A DNA stretch of 64,000 bases from positions 8,161,561 to 8,225,560 of the forward strand of contig NC_088775.1 in the NCBI RefSeq assembly GCF_954871325.1, in the 5' to 3' direction. Positions 24,113 to 35,900 of the stretch are shown here, piece by piece; within the stretch, counting starts at the first letter, position 1; every line of letters starts with the position of its first letter. A model generated the notes under the pieces. It did not search any database, was not told where the DNA came from, and saw only the letters and a program-made list of their open reading frames with translations. A program made the translations under genes and the position numbers. This DNA is from Gordionus sp. m RMFG-2023. Its lineage: Eukaryota; Nematomorpha; Gordioida; Chordodea; Parachordodidae.

Positions 24113-26090
24113 TCTCTATTGAACCGTGTAAACCTGAGGCAACGTCTTAAATATTTTGCTATAAATATTGTTATAATTGATTTTACGATCTAACGCGCAT
24201 TGTATATTCTAAATAATATATATATTTTATAATAAAGACGTCAATCATGAACACAACATTATTTTTTCTATCAAATATTATACATTTAATTTTCGATTTT
24301 TATAAAATGGTTACCTTAGAAATTTAAATTTATTTTTCGTATTTTGATTCGTTATAAATCATTCAAATTCTAGTGAAATTCTATAAATATTTTGAAATCT
24401 AGTAAAAATAATATCATTTTATATAATTATTACATTAATTTTAACATAACAATACATTTTTTATTTCCAATAATATGGTATGTTAACTGAGGTTAACATT
24501 GCGCATTTAGATGATTTTTGTTATAATAAAATATTTATTGAAAATTTTATCAAATAAATTTATAGCTCAATGACTAGTGATATAAATTTTAGAATACCGA
24601 TAGATAGTGAGGATTCTCAATTGAGTGATTCGTCTGATGAATATTTACCATGTGATACGTATTTCTTATGCTATAATAAATATTTATAGGGGGTAATGGA
24701 ATCAGATGATTCGAATATTTAAGCAATGACTCTGACTCAAGCCATCCAGATGATGGATTGTCAGGACGACGAAATATATGGAAATCCTCTTTAACTAATG
24801 TCCCACGAGTAGCCCCAGATTGGAAAAGCAGTTTACCCTTCTTCAATAAAGTTAAAAATCCGATATACTACTTCAAATTTTTACTGGGAAATATAATTCC
24901 TATACACTAGTACAAAAATCAAATCTATATGCAATTCAAAAAGATATAAGCAGACCCCTTAATTTACGTTAGATGAATTAGAACAATTCATAGGAATTTT
25001 GTTTTATATGAGCATTATAAATCTCCCAAGAGCTCGTTTATATTGGACGGCTAATACTAGAATTGCAAATGTGGCTAATATTATGTCAGTAAAAAGGTGG
25101 GAGTTCTTAATACGACCTATGCTGACGATCACAATATTTTAAAAGAAATTACACTAGGAGAAAATTTATGCGTCGATGAGCAAGTTGTTCCTTTCAAGGG
25201 ACAAAGTTAGATAAAACAATACAACCCTCAAAAGCCTAAAAAGTGGGGTTTTAAATTTTTTTTATTATGTGGAAATGATCCTATTATTTATAACTATGAA
25301 ATGTATATGGGGAAGATTCTCCAAGCCGAAGGTATGCCAGCTATAGGAGCTTGTGGGAATTTAGTTCTGCGCATGGTTGTCGCAGTCCTATTGCATCAAA
25401 ATTATAAGTTATTCTTTGACAATTGGTTCTCTAGCATAAACTTACTGGTTATGTTAGCGCAAAGGGGAATATAATGTGTATCAACCGTTAAAGCAAATCG
25501 CCATAAAAATTGTGTTTCGCCGACAGACCAAGAGATTAAAAAAGAGGAAGTTTTGTTGAAAAAAAACGGTGATCTATGGAGTCAAATTATCTGTTATCAG
25601 GTTTGTCAATCGTGCAGTTTATCTAATGAGCAGCTTTATAGGGGCCCACCCAATATCTGACGTGAAACGATTCGATGGAAAAAAAAGGAAAGCATTAACG
25701 TGAAATGTCCAGCCATTCTTAAAAATTACAATAAAAACATGGGTGGAGTGGATCTTATTCCTACTAGCATTATATAGAATTCATATCAGGTCCCAAAAAT
25801 GGTATCACCAAGTAGCTTTTCATATATTTGAATGATACTTGTTAATGCATGACTATTATACCGGAGGGATTGTAACCTGTTACAAATTCCCAGGAAGAAG
25901 CAGGAGTCCCTCCTAACTTTTATAATATCAGTTGCAGAAGTATTGTGTAAAGGAAACAAAAGTATTAATTCAATAAAGAATAAACGAATATCGGTGCAAT
26001 CTGAATATATAAAAAAGTGTTATATATCTAAAGAAGGAAACAATATATTTTCCCGAATTTTTGAATATTTTTAAGTTTTTTGGAATATGT
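24113..26090 (+). mobile_element. piggyBac-like element, left copy
   Basis: This is the left half of a large palindrome; the first ~1.69 kb (24113-25797) is repeated inverted at 26206-27895. A long AT-rich leader precedes an ATG at 24570. The inverted partners share a GAGGCAACG block at the outer edges, which may mark the element end, but a clean TTAA duplication is not visible. This copy alone carries the C-terminal coding part (25797-26080). Decayed. Confidence 0.75.
24570..26080 (+). pseudogene. piggyBac transposase (decayed, plus strand)
   Basis: The start 'MTSDINFRIPIDSEDSQLSD' is acidic and Ser-rich, as is usual for piggyBac N-termini. Landmarks follow in order, in shifting frames with stops: 'PNPKxW'-like 'WKSSLPFFNKVKNPIYYFKF'; 'ANIMSVKRWEF'; 'LCVDEQVVPFKGQS', the family's conserved DEQxxPFKGR region; 'QYNPQKPKKWGFK'; 'FDNWFSS'; 'SDVKRFDGKKRKA'; and 'NMGGVDLI' near 25737. 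These belong to the DDE_Tnp_1_7 (piggyBac) domain. The usual C-terminal cysteine-rich finger is not seen. Not functional. Confidence 0.82.
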
Positions 26091-26138
26091 TAACTAGAAT
26101 ACACAACGCACATATAAGGGTAAAATATTATTTGCTGG

Positions 26139-26161
26139 GGTAAAACATAATGTTACCCCGC
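26139..26161. repeat. Short hairpin at the piggyBac palindrome centre
   Basis: GGGGTAA and TTACCCC flank a 9-nt loop, a perfect 7-bp stem inside the unique centre between the two inverted piggyBac copies. It could be an original element end caught at the junction. Confidence 0.4.
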
Positions 26162-27895
26162 ATTTGTCGCACCCTACTTTTGTAATGCCCTTACATCCTG
26201 GTAGATATGAATTCTATATAATGCTAGTAGGGAATCTATAAGGTCCACTCCACCCATGTTTTTATTGTAATTTTTAAGAATGGCTGGACATTACACGTTA
26301 ATGCTTTCCTTTTTTTTCCATCGAATCGTTTCACGTCAGATATTGTGTGGGCCCCTATAAAGTTGCTCATTAGATAAATTGAACGATTGACAAACCATTT
26401 GATAACAGATAATTCGACTCCATAGATCACCGTTTTTTTTAAACAAAACTTCCTCTTTTTTAATCTCTTGGTCTGTCGGCAAAACACAAATTTTAAGGCG
26501 ATTTGCCCTAACCGTTGATACACATTATATTCCTCTTTGCGCTAATATAACCAGTAAGTATGCTAGAGAACCAATTGTCAAAGCATAACTCATCATTTTG
26601 ATGCAATGGGACTGCGATATACATGCGCAGAATGAATTCCCACAAGCTCCTATATCTGACATACCTTCAGCTTGGAGAATCTTTCCCATATACATTTCAT
26701 AGTTATAAATACTACCATCATTTCCACATAATAAAAAAATTTAAAACCCCACTTTTTAGGCTTTTGGGGGTTGTACTGTTTCATCTTACTTTGCCCCTTG
26801 AAAGGAACAACTTGCTCATCGACGCGTAGATTTTCTCCTAGTGTAATTTCTTTTAAATATCTGTTGTGATAGCATAGGTCGTATTTTGTGAACTCCCACC
26901 TTTTTACTGACATAATATTAGCCACATTCGCGATTCTAGTATTAGCCGTCCAGTATAAACAGCTCTTGGCAGATTTATAATGCTCATATAGAACAAAATT
27001 CCTATGAATTGTTCTTTTTCATCTAACGATAAATTAAGGGGTCTGCTTATATCTTTTTGAGTTGCATATAGATTTGATTTTAGTACTATTGTATAGGAAT
27101 TATATTTCCCAGTAAAAATTTGAAGTAGTATATCGGATTTTTAACTTTATTGAAGAAGGGTAAACTGCTTTTCCAATTTGGGGCTACTCGTGGGACATTA
27201 GTTAAAGACGATTTCCATATATTTCGTCGTCCTGACAATCCATCATCTGGATGGCTTGAGTCAGAGTCATTGCTTTCAATATCCGAATCATCTGATTCCA
27301 TTACCCCCTATAAATATTTATTATAGCATAAGAAATACGTATCACATGGTAAATATTCATCAGACGAATCACTCAATTGAGAATCCTCACTATCTATCGG
27401 TATTCTAAAATTTATATCACTAGTCATTGAGCTATAAATTTATTTGATAAAATTTTCAATAAATATTTTATTATAACAAAAATCATCTAAATGCGCAATG
27501 TTAACCTAAGTTAACATACCATATTATTGGAAATAAAAAATGTATTGTTATGTTAAAATATAAAAATGTAATAATTATATAAAAATGATTTTATTTTTAC
27601 TAGATTTCAAAATATTTATAGAACCACTAGAATTTGAATAATTTATAAATAATCAAAATACGAAAAATAAATTTAAATTTTCTAGGTAACCATTTTATAA
27701 AAAACGAAAATTAAATGTATAATATTTGATAGAAAAAATAATGTTATGTTCATGATTGACGTCTTTATTATAAAATATATTTATTATTTAGAATATACAA
27801 TGCGCGTTAGATCGTAAAATAATTATAAAAATATTTATAGCAAAATATTTAAAACGTTGCCTCACTTTAAAAGGTTCAATAGAAGTTTGAATATT
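26160..27895 (-). mobile_element. piggyBac-like element, right inverted copy
   Basis: This is the inverted partner of 24113-25797, highly similar along its length, with differences including separate stops. It is truncated at the inner side: homology ends about 26206, right after the MGGVDL block, so its C-terminus is missing. The outer edge ends 'cctcactttaaaaggttca', the mirror of 'tgaaccgtgtaaacctgagg' on the left. The two copies are tail to tail. Confidence 0.78.
26236..27427 (-). pseudogene. piggyBac transposase (decayed, minus strand)
   Basis: The start codon is at 27427. Open pieces are 27301-27086 ('MESDDSDIESNDSDSSHPDD', acidic N-terminus), 26925-26650 ('LRVDEQVVPFKGQSKMKQYN', 'PKKWGFKFFYYVEMM') and 26523-26236 ('SDVKRFDGKKRKA', 'KTWVEWTL' where the partner has MGGVDL). 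Some codons broken in the left copy are open here and vice versa, so the copies decayed partly independently after duplication. Confidence 0.8.
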
Positions 27896-28345
27896 CCCCG
27901 AAGTTTAATTGGAAATTTTTAATTTCGTCTCAGGGAATATGCCGGAAATTCCCGGCTTTTAAATTACTAGTCATGACACCCTATTCTGGGCTGTTTTAAG
28001 TTTACACCTTAATATTATATTGTTATTAATTAAAAAAAAATTCGTACAAATAAAACCAATACATTGGTAAATCATGATAGTCTCTTTCTTTTTACGCTGT
28101 TTAGAGGAAGTTATAGCGATGGCTGTCTAATAATCCGAGCGGTGATACGGCCTTAAATCTGGATTGGCTTAATTATAAACGAAATTTCGAAAACCTATTT
28201 TTCAAACTCAAAAAATATAAATTTTACTGACTCATCTTATAATGTGTTTTATTATTACGTATTAAATTTAAAATATGTAGCAATATTATCTAATCTATTT
28301 TTAAATTATCCCGAAATAATGATACAAAAATGAATATTTCCCTTA
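27896..28345. other. AT-rich spacer
   Basis: No gene or element end is recognised between the piggyBac palindrome and the 78-bp repeats. Confidence 0.35.
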
Positions 28346-28633
28346 TATCCTGATTTTTATAAATTGTGATTGATATACGATCAGATTTAAAAGAAAAGAC
28401 AGCTGGCCAGCACTGTAGGACTCTATCCTGATTTTTATAAATTGTGATTGATATACGATCAGATTTAAAAGAAAAGACAGTTGGCCAGCACTGTAGGACT
28501 CTATGAGGTAATTTATCTAATCTATTTTTATTTATCAAGTAAATATTTCCCTTGTAACCTAATTTTAAAAAAATTGTGATATACAATCAGGTGAAAAAGG
28601 GAAGGCCGCTGGTCAACCATGTAGGACTCTATG
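28346..28633. repeat. Tandem repeat, 78-bp unit, 2 close and 1-2 diverged copies
   Basis: The units starting at 28346 and 28424 are almost identical ('tatcctgatttttataaatt' through 'ccagcactgtaggactc'). A third, diverged copy runs about 28553-28633, ending 'caaccatgtaggactctatg', after a ~45-bp interruption that repeats upstream text ('aatatttcccttgtaacct'). The minus frame through the array is a by-product of the repeat. Confidence 0.75.
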
Positions 28634-29251
28634 GGACATACCCTTAACGCAATCATTTTTTAAAACATAAGTAAAATATTTGAAAGAGGTAACTTCTTTA
28701 GATATCGGATAAGAAAGTAGGCTGTCGAGTATTAGGAAAGTGGCCTTAAAATTTTGGTATTCCGAATGTCCCTTGGGTATGATCGAGCAAAATTCGAGAT
28801 AGTGCTTAAGTTTGTCACTTTTCTGATGCGCAACGAAATATATGATAATATAATTTTAAACAAATTTAGGTCCAAAAAATAACTTCCCCTCCCTCTAACG
28901 TATGTCGGAAATAATTTTGAAATTCAAATATACTTGAAAATAAACTGTACTTTTTATTTTTAGAAGTAAAGGCAAAGAATTTTGAAAAAAAATGAAAAAA
29001 TAAATCATAGCAACAAAATATATAGGAAATTTCCATGTCAGAATTTGACCGAAAATAAAATTCACCTATGATTAAAAAAAATTTCCCACATTTTATTACT
29101 ATCAAAACTATCTCAATTTATAACATCTCCAAAACTTCGAAAAAGAAACAATTTTGGAATTTAAATTTTTTAAAAAAATGTACAAAATATATATATATTT
29201 TTTAAATTATAATTGAAAGTGTCTGGTTAAAGATCGCATTGAATTACTTAT
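28634..29251. other. AT-rich DNA without recognisable gene
   Basis: Nothing supported. A minus-strand frame at 28866-29105 is Phe/Ile-rich and shows no domain. Confidence 0.4.
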
Positions 29252-29259
29252 ACAATCAA

Positions 29260-29356
29260 CAGAGACCTGCAAAGGTACCATTTGCAAGGCCCGGCCCGAA
29301 AAAATTTCGACCCGTCTCGGTTTTATTATATTTTCAGGCCCGGCCGCAGGTCTCTG
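29260..29356. mobile_element. 97-bp hAT-type MITE (CAGAGACCTGC family)
   Basis: It starts CAGAGACCTGCAAAGGTACC and ends GCAGGTCTCTG, with GC-rich 'ggcccggccc' blocks near each end. The flanks acaatcaa (29252-29259) and acaataat (29357-29364) agree at six of eight positions, consistent with a worn 8-bp hAT duplication. It is the smallest member of the family seen at 15.8, 30.3 and 51.9 kb. Confidence 0.78.
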
Positions 29357-29364
29357 ACAATAAT

Positions 29365-30252
29365 TTTTAAAATAACTATAACCGGTTTAATTTTGGTCAA
29401 ATTTTCACGGAAAGATTTTAGGTTGGCTATGGCACTTTTTAAACTAATGTTAACGGCGTGTGCTTCCAATTGATCGGATAACAATTGGGAGGTTGTGTTT
29501 TCTAATTTTTCGGTCAGGATCTGTAACCTTATAAAATATAATAATATTATTTAAAAGTTTTTTTTTTCCTTTTAAATAAATGCAATTTTAAAAATTTATA
29601 AGTTAATTATAATACTTAAATGCTTTAGATATAGGATATCGTTTTAAAAAATATCATTATATTTATTTTCTTTATCATCAACTATAAATAAAATATTATT
29701 AATATAATAAATTTAATTTATGAGTAAATTTGCATTTTAGAGAGAGCGAGATATTGAATTAAATATTTTATAACGTATTCAATGAAATTTTTCATATTTA
29801 TTAGATAAAAATACAGTGTTGACTTTTTTTTTATATTTTATGTAATTTCTTTAAACAATTAATATTAATGACATGTAAGATATAAATTTTGTCTGGCTAT
29901 AATAAACTTTATACCATCAACTTTTTAAATTATTAATCCTGGTTACACAAGTGTCCATAAGCATTTTTAAATATTGTTAATTAAAAAAGATGACTCAGTG
30001 GTCCTATAATTGTGCCCTTTTTTCCTGATTAAAGGTATTCTGAATTTATAACATCAGACTTAGCACTAGATAAATTTTCAAGAACTGATAACTGCGGCTT
30101 CAATAAAATGGCTAAAAATGTGAAAGCATATTCTATACGGTGATAAAACAATGGATATAGAATCTTCGTTCCATCGAACTAAAAACAAGGTTGTAAACTC
30201 AAATTAGAGTTCAGGAATTTTAAATTTCATTTATAACGGAAATTTTTATAAG
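29365..30252. other. AT-rich DNA without recognisable gene
   Basis: No coding exon or element end is seen between the 97-bp MITE and the hAT at 30261. Confidence 0.4.
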
Positions 30253-30260
30253 AGAAAATT

Positions 30261-32072
30261 CAGAAACCTGCAAGCCCGGCTCTGAACCCGGCCGTATTTT
30301 AAATTTTTTTAATATACCCAGGCCGGGCCTAAAAATTTTTTTTAAAATATATCCGGGCCGGGCCTAAGATTATTAAACCGGGCCGGGCCTTAATATTTTT
30401 TATAAAAATTTTTAAATTATGAGTTAGAGTTAATGGTTATAAGATTATATTATATTATAGTTATGATTAATATAATATTGGGTGATGGTTAACACTACCT
30501 AACACCCACTAATTGATCTAATTATTAATTTCCTGCAAATTTATTCAAAGTATTAATTTATTTTTTTATAATTCATATCTAAATTTTTACAACATATTTT
30601 ACCAAAACATCAAATAAAGGAATATCTTAAATAAGCCCCAATATTCAAATATTATTAATATATTTTTTTATAATTCATATCTAAATTTTTAGAATATATT
30701 TTACCAAAACAATCAAATAAAGAAATATCACTTCTTGAAGTTTGTAATACCTTTCAAAGCTAAAAAGGAGAAATAAAATTGATTTTACTTAATATAAAGC
30801 ATTTTTTAATTGAAAAATTTGTTTTACACAAGTATCATTTTATTTCTCTTTTTCTCTGTCCCAAATTCAAGCAATTACGTATGTTGTCAGGGACAGATCG
30901 CAAGGACGGAAAACTATATAAAAGATTATATTAAATTACAAGAGGCTCAGGAAGTAAATGAAATACCATTGACCAGTTAAATTACGACTGTTGTTAAACA
31001 AACTGAATCGTTTTATGACAAATGGGGCGATGGTAATTCTGGTAATATGTCAATACCCGATGATGAATATTATAATTACATAAATTAAAAAATAGATGAA
31101 ACATTTAAGGTGGATAATTTGTTAGAGTGGTGGGCGGCTCATCAAAGCGAATTTCCAATTTTAGCAAAATTGGCAAAACGGGTATTGGCAATTCCTGCTT
31201 CAAGCTGTGAGTGGAATTTTTCCACTACTAGGAGAATTCTTGAAGAAAGAAGAAGTAATCTTCAACCTGAAAAGGTAGATATGCTTCTCTATCTTCATGA
31301 TAATTTGTGAATTTTTAATATCTTTCTTGAGTATAGGGTTTCGTCAATCATGCTGGTTTTTTACTTTGCAAACTGTCAAATATTTATTGCATTTATTATA
31401 TTTTACCTTGAGTCATGAAAGTTTTTAATCCAACATTTTTCATTATTTTTTTTTACAATATTATAGTTAAAAATATATTTTATAAAATAAATTATATTAA
31501 TATTGTGCAATTAGATTATATTTTCAAAATACTATTTATTATACATGCATTTTTTTAAATAGCGACTTATTATTATTTTATAAATTAAATAGTAAATTAA
31601 ATACAATATATTATATTCTCATAATATTTTCCATTTTTATAAATTAAATATTAGTTTTATTTTTTTTAAATGCAATATAAAATATAGTATATGCTCAAAA
31701 TATTATTACCATTTTTATGAATATTAGTTTTATTTTTATAAATGCAATATAAAATATAGTATATGCTCAAAATATCCATTTTTTAACAGTTTTATAATTT
31801 TTATAAATTCAATATAATATTCTCAAAATATTAGCTTTTTACATGTATTTTTTAAATAATAAGCGATAATAATCGCTGAAAAATATGGTAAAATACCTCA
31901 TAGGTGAATTTTTGTATATACCAGGTCGAATATAATTTTAAAAAATTCCGAGCCGGCCTGAAATTTTTTTTAAAAATATCCGGGCCGGGCCTTAAATTTT
32001 TAAATCCGGGCCGGGCCGTAAAAAATTTAAAACCGGGCCGGGTCGTACAAATGGTACCTCTGCAGGTCTCTG
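30261..32072 (+). mobile_element. hAT DNA transposon (CAGARACCTGC / GCCCGG family), decayed
   Basis: The left end CAGAAACCTGCAAGCCCGG and right end GCAGGTCTCTG are inverted. Flanks agaaaatt (30253-30260) and agaaaaat (32073-32080) match at seven of eight bases. Both subterminal regions are built of repeated 'ccgggccgggcct' blocks separated by T/A runs (30275-30400 and 31950-32045), probably transposase-binding repeats. The interior has the C-terminal end of a hAT transposase on the plus strand and AT-rich filler with an internal duplication near 31670-31770. It is the best candidate source, now dead, for the short GCCCGG MITEs. Confidence 0.88.
30900..31310 (+). pseudogene. hAT transposase C-terminal (hATC) domain fragment
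   Basis: An open frame at 31110-31310 ends in TGA and encodes the hAT dimerisation domain. 'LLEWWAAHQSEFPILAKLAK' matches the conserved 'WWxxxxxxyPxLaxlA', then 'VLAIPASSCEWNFSTTRRIL' ('vLaiPaSSaxsERxFS', with Glu-Trp-Asn in place of the common Glu-Arg), then 'RSNLQPEKVDMLLYLHDNL'. In-frame text upstream from about 30900 ('SFYDKWGDGN') is interrupted by stops. Everything N-terminal, including the catalytic acids, is missing. Confidence 0.85.
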
Positions 32073-32204
32073 AGAAAAATCAAAACATAATTTTCTGAAA
32101 AAGAACCGAACCTGCCCTATATTACCCGGGGCTCAATGGGTTGCCCATAAATCGGCCTTCAATTGGTCTGTGGTCTCAAAATGTCCAACCAAACAATTTT
32201 AAAT

Positions 32205-32240
32205 TTGTGAACCCTAATTTGGGTTCACAACCCTGAACTA
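32205..32240. repeat. Hairpin resembling a hAT end
   Basis: TGTGAACCC and GGGTTCACA are perfect inverted repeats around a 6-bp spacer. The right arm plus 'accctg' (GGGTTCACAACCCTG) differs by one base from the right terminus of the 1808-3234 hAT family (GGGTTCACATCCCTG). It may be a relic of that family. Confidence 0.35.
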
Positions 32241-32989
32241 AAAATATTTCCCTGGCTTTTTCACAACTATAATCATATTAACCCCTCTTTTCGTCATAAT
32301 TTCAAATAGCTACTATGGAATTCAAAATTTTACTCTTAAAGTTCTAGTGATATTTACAAATCAAATATTTGCATTGTTTGTATTTTTAAATCGAATAATT
32401 GTTCAAAATTCGTTTTTGTAAGAATAATAAAATATTCGATTAAATTTTCTAAATATATATTCATAATGTTAAAAAAAAATTTATATAGTTATTTGGTCAA
32501 CGTTGCATTATTGGTAAACTAAAAATTTTTTGACTATAAATCCGAGATTGTATAAAATGATGGGCCATCAAATAGAATAGTTTATGACATCCATAAGGAA
32601 TAAATAAATGTATGGAAGAATCTAGAACATTCAACATTTTTAAACGTCCAAAAATGACGAAATTATGCACTGAAAAAATAAATATTATTTTGTTACGTTG
32701 CATATTTTATGTTATTTCAACTCAAAAATATAATATTTTAAAAATCAATAAATAACAAAATGTTGACCATTAATATACAAAAGTAGGAGGACGAGGGGGT
32801 GCAGATAAAAAATATTAAAATTTTTTAAAGAAGTGGGTATATGTCGTTGCCCGATATACGTCATATTTTTTCTACCCCTTTTCTCATTCTTTACTTAATT
32901 TTGTTAACATTGCATATAAATATAAATTATATAAAATAAATACGTTTTAATTATATGTTTCTTTTACAAAAAAATACTATAATAAAATA
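32241..32989. other. AT-rich DNA downstream of the coiled-coil gene
   Basis: No gene is recognised. It should contain the 3' UTR of the minus-strand gene that ends at 32990. A minus frame at 32497-32703 shows no domain. Confidence 0.35.
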
Positions 32990-35900
32990 TTACTTGTCTT
33001 TTAGTCTAGAATTTTCGGCGGCAGTCAGTCTTTCCTTGTTTAGCAAGGCGCTCATAGAAAAGGAAAAATCTGGCGGAGTTACAATTTTTTCCTCCTTTTT
33101 ACATTTTTCTCCTTCCCTCTTGTCTTTCAAATTCGAATGCTTGAATAATGAATCCTCTTCCATTTGCTCATTATCATCGCACTTTTTCCCATATCCGGTC
33201 TCGCAAACCTCGAGCTGGAATTCGCTAGCTAATTTTCTCCATTCCCGGACCTCTTTTTGAGAATTTTCGAGGGAATTTTGAAGAGCGGGGTATTTTGATA
33301 GGCACATGTCCTGATAGGATATCATTTGATGCCTCAGGTTTTCGTTTTCGTTCACTATTAGGTAGTTTTTGTCGCTGAGCTCGCTTTTTTAAAAAAAAAA
33401 TAAAATAATATTGGGTTTTAATAACCATCATGATTTTTTTTGGTTTTTACTTCTAGGATGTCCTAAACTTGATTGACGTTTTTCAAATTTTTTACCTAAA
33501 ATTTATGCCTAAAAAATAGTCATCGAAACTTTTACACAAAATAACATCATATTCTATTTAATCTATAATTTGAATGATTTAACCAGTGGCTGTTATTTCT
33601 TCATTTTTTTAAAAAAAATATTTTTATCAGTGTAAAAATAAAATCTTAAATTCCTTTTGAAAGATTTTGTTATGCATGAAAATTTCAAAAGATTTACTTT
33701 TTTTTACCGTTTATTAACAAATTTTATTTTCAATTTCAAATAATATATAGTTTAAAAAAATATAAATATTAAAGCTTATATGATAAGGAAATATAACTAA
33801 AATATTTTTTAAAAAAGGAAGGGGGGAGTGTGAGGGGGGTGGGGTTTAGAAAATATATTGTAAGTCTGGCAAGTAGAGGATTAATTGGATTTGCATATCT
33901 AGAGACATTTTTGTTTAAGATATATCTGTGGGATCTCCAGTGATTGATGCTAACTTTTTACCTAAAGTTTTACCGAAGTTCCCTAAAGTGATGGTAACCG
34001 AATGGTAAAAAAAATGAAGACGTTCTTTAATTGGGATTATTTGTTGCGCTTGAAATTTATTTTGAATTTTTAGGTAAAATTTAATTAAAATCAACTGTTC
34101 ATCATAAAATACATCTTTAGATTTTTGGTCAAACATTTTTGATGATTTTTTCAACTGCCAGTATATTCCCTCCCCCCCCCCCTATTTTAGGCAATCTGTT
34201 AGTATTCATATTCCTTATCCATTATTTTAATTATATTACCAATTAAATAAGGACATTATATATTAAAAATAATTTTTTAACTTTGATTTACAAATTTAAC
34301 CCTACCTAGATGTGCGCTAACAACCCAGAGATTGTGCCCCCTAAATGCACCATTGAATTTCAATGTCTACACAATTTAGCAAGTCGATAGCATCTTTTAG
34401 TGAAAGTATAACCAAGAGAATGAGAAAAATATCTCTATTGTGAAAATTTATTGAAGCAGATAAGACCTAGATGATTCGAATCTAGAATAACACAATTATT
34501 CGAATCGAATGATTACTTGAATGTAAGGCGATTTTGATTATTAGATTCAAATCATAAATGAATAATGTAAAAAAAATTATTCGCCAAATAATATATAGCC
34601 TTTTCATTATATGACATTATTTGAAATTATTCAAAAACATTTGCAAATATTTGACATATTCCTGATAAATTTTTAAAGAATTAGGAAATACGTTATCTTA
34701 AACTCAAAAAATTAAGTGTTGCAGCTGATGGAGGAGCTATTAATATATCTTTTTGAATAAGGAAACAATTGAATTTCTTTCGAATCATGAATGGCCTATT
34801 ATATTTAGCATTACTTTTCAGAAGTAGGATAGATATAAATTTATTAGTAAAATGATAATGATAGTTTGGAGGTTATTTGAGTTTAGGAAAGTTAGCCATT
34901 TTTTAAAAAAAATAAGCTCAAATTGAGCTGTTTAACGACTTTAAATTATTAATTTAGAATTGATAATAAGATTTAATTTAAGATTAGTAAATGTAATTTA
35001 TTTTTTCTTACTTTTCATTTATCTGACTCGGGTCTAAACCACGGGTCTGGACCCTGGGTTTGTGCTCAGAGCAGGCATGAGCACATAATTGGGTCGTAAA
35101 TTTTACGACCAAGCAAATTAACAACACTAAAGGACACTATCTTAAATATGATGAGCATTTAGTAAAAATAGTGCAGAGTTTTAATTATTTACTAATTCTT
35201 TTAATAAATAGTCAAGTTTTGACAAATCCTAAAGGAAATATGCCACTAGTGAATATAAATATTTGTTATTCTTTATTTATTTAATTCTTTGTTCGTTCTT
35301 CTATACAAACTTAGCAAATATTTCAATTTTTTTCGTTTTTTTTCGATGTAGAGGAGGGGGGGGGGGCATGGTATACTTTAAAATCTTGTTAGTTCGTTTC
35401 AGTTCATCGTTTTCATTTTGGAGCGATTTCAAGGTTTGGTAAAAATGCCCGACCTTTTCTTGTGGATCGTTATTTAAGGAGCCCAATGTGTTTTTATCCG
35501 AAATTATCTTCTTAGCATCAATGAGGGAAGATAAATTTTCTTTTAAAAGCTATAATATAAAAGATAAAATGTCTATTTTAAAATAAGATATAATCCAATG
35601 ATTTAAAATTTTAACCAAGTTGCTATTAACCATCTCCTTGATATTTAATGACATTTTTTTAAAAAAGAAAGAAAAATCGTGAAAATTTAAAAAATAATTA
35701 ACTTCGTAATTATTTAAAAGTTCTGAATAATCGCGACACTTTTTGCAGGGTTGTTTATTTTTTTCTTCAAGTGATTTGATGAGATGTCGATCATTATCAA
35801 TTTCTTTTTTCTTAATTTCGAGTTCGCTGTTTAATCTTTTTATTTTTTAAAAAAATATATATCATTTTAAAGAATAAATTTTTCATTTTTTTTCCTTCTA

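Noticed and set aside
32955-33260. 101-codon plus-strand frame
   Set aside because: Complementary to the last exon of the coiled-coil gene, whose phases and heptads support the minus strand.
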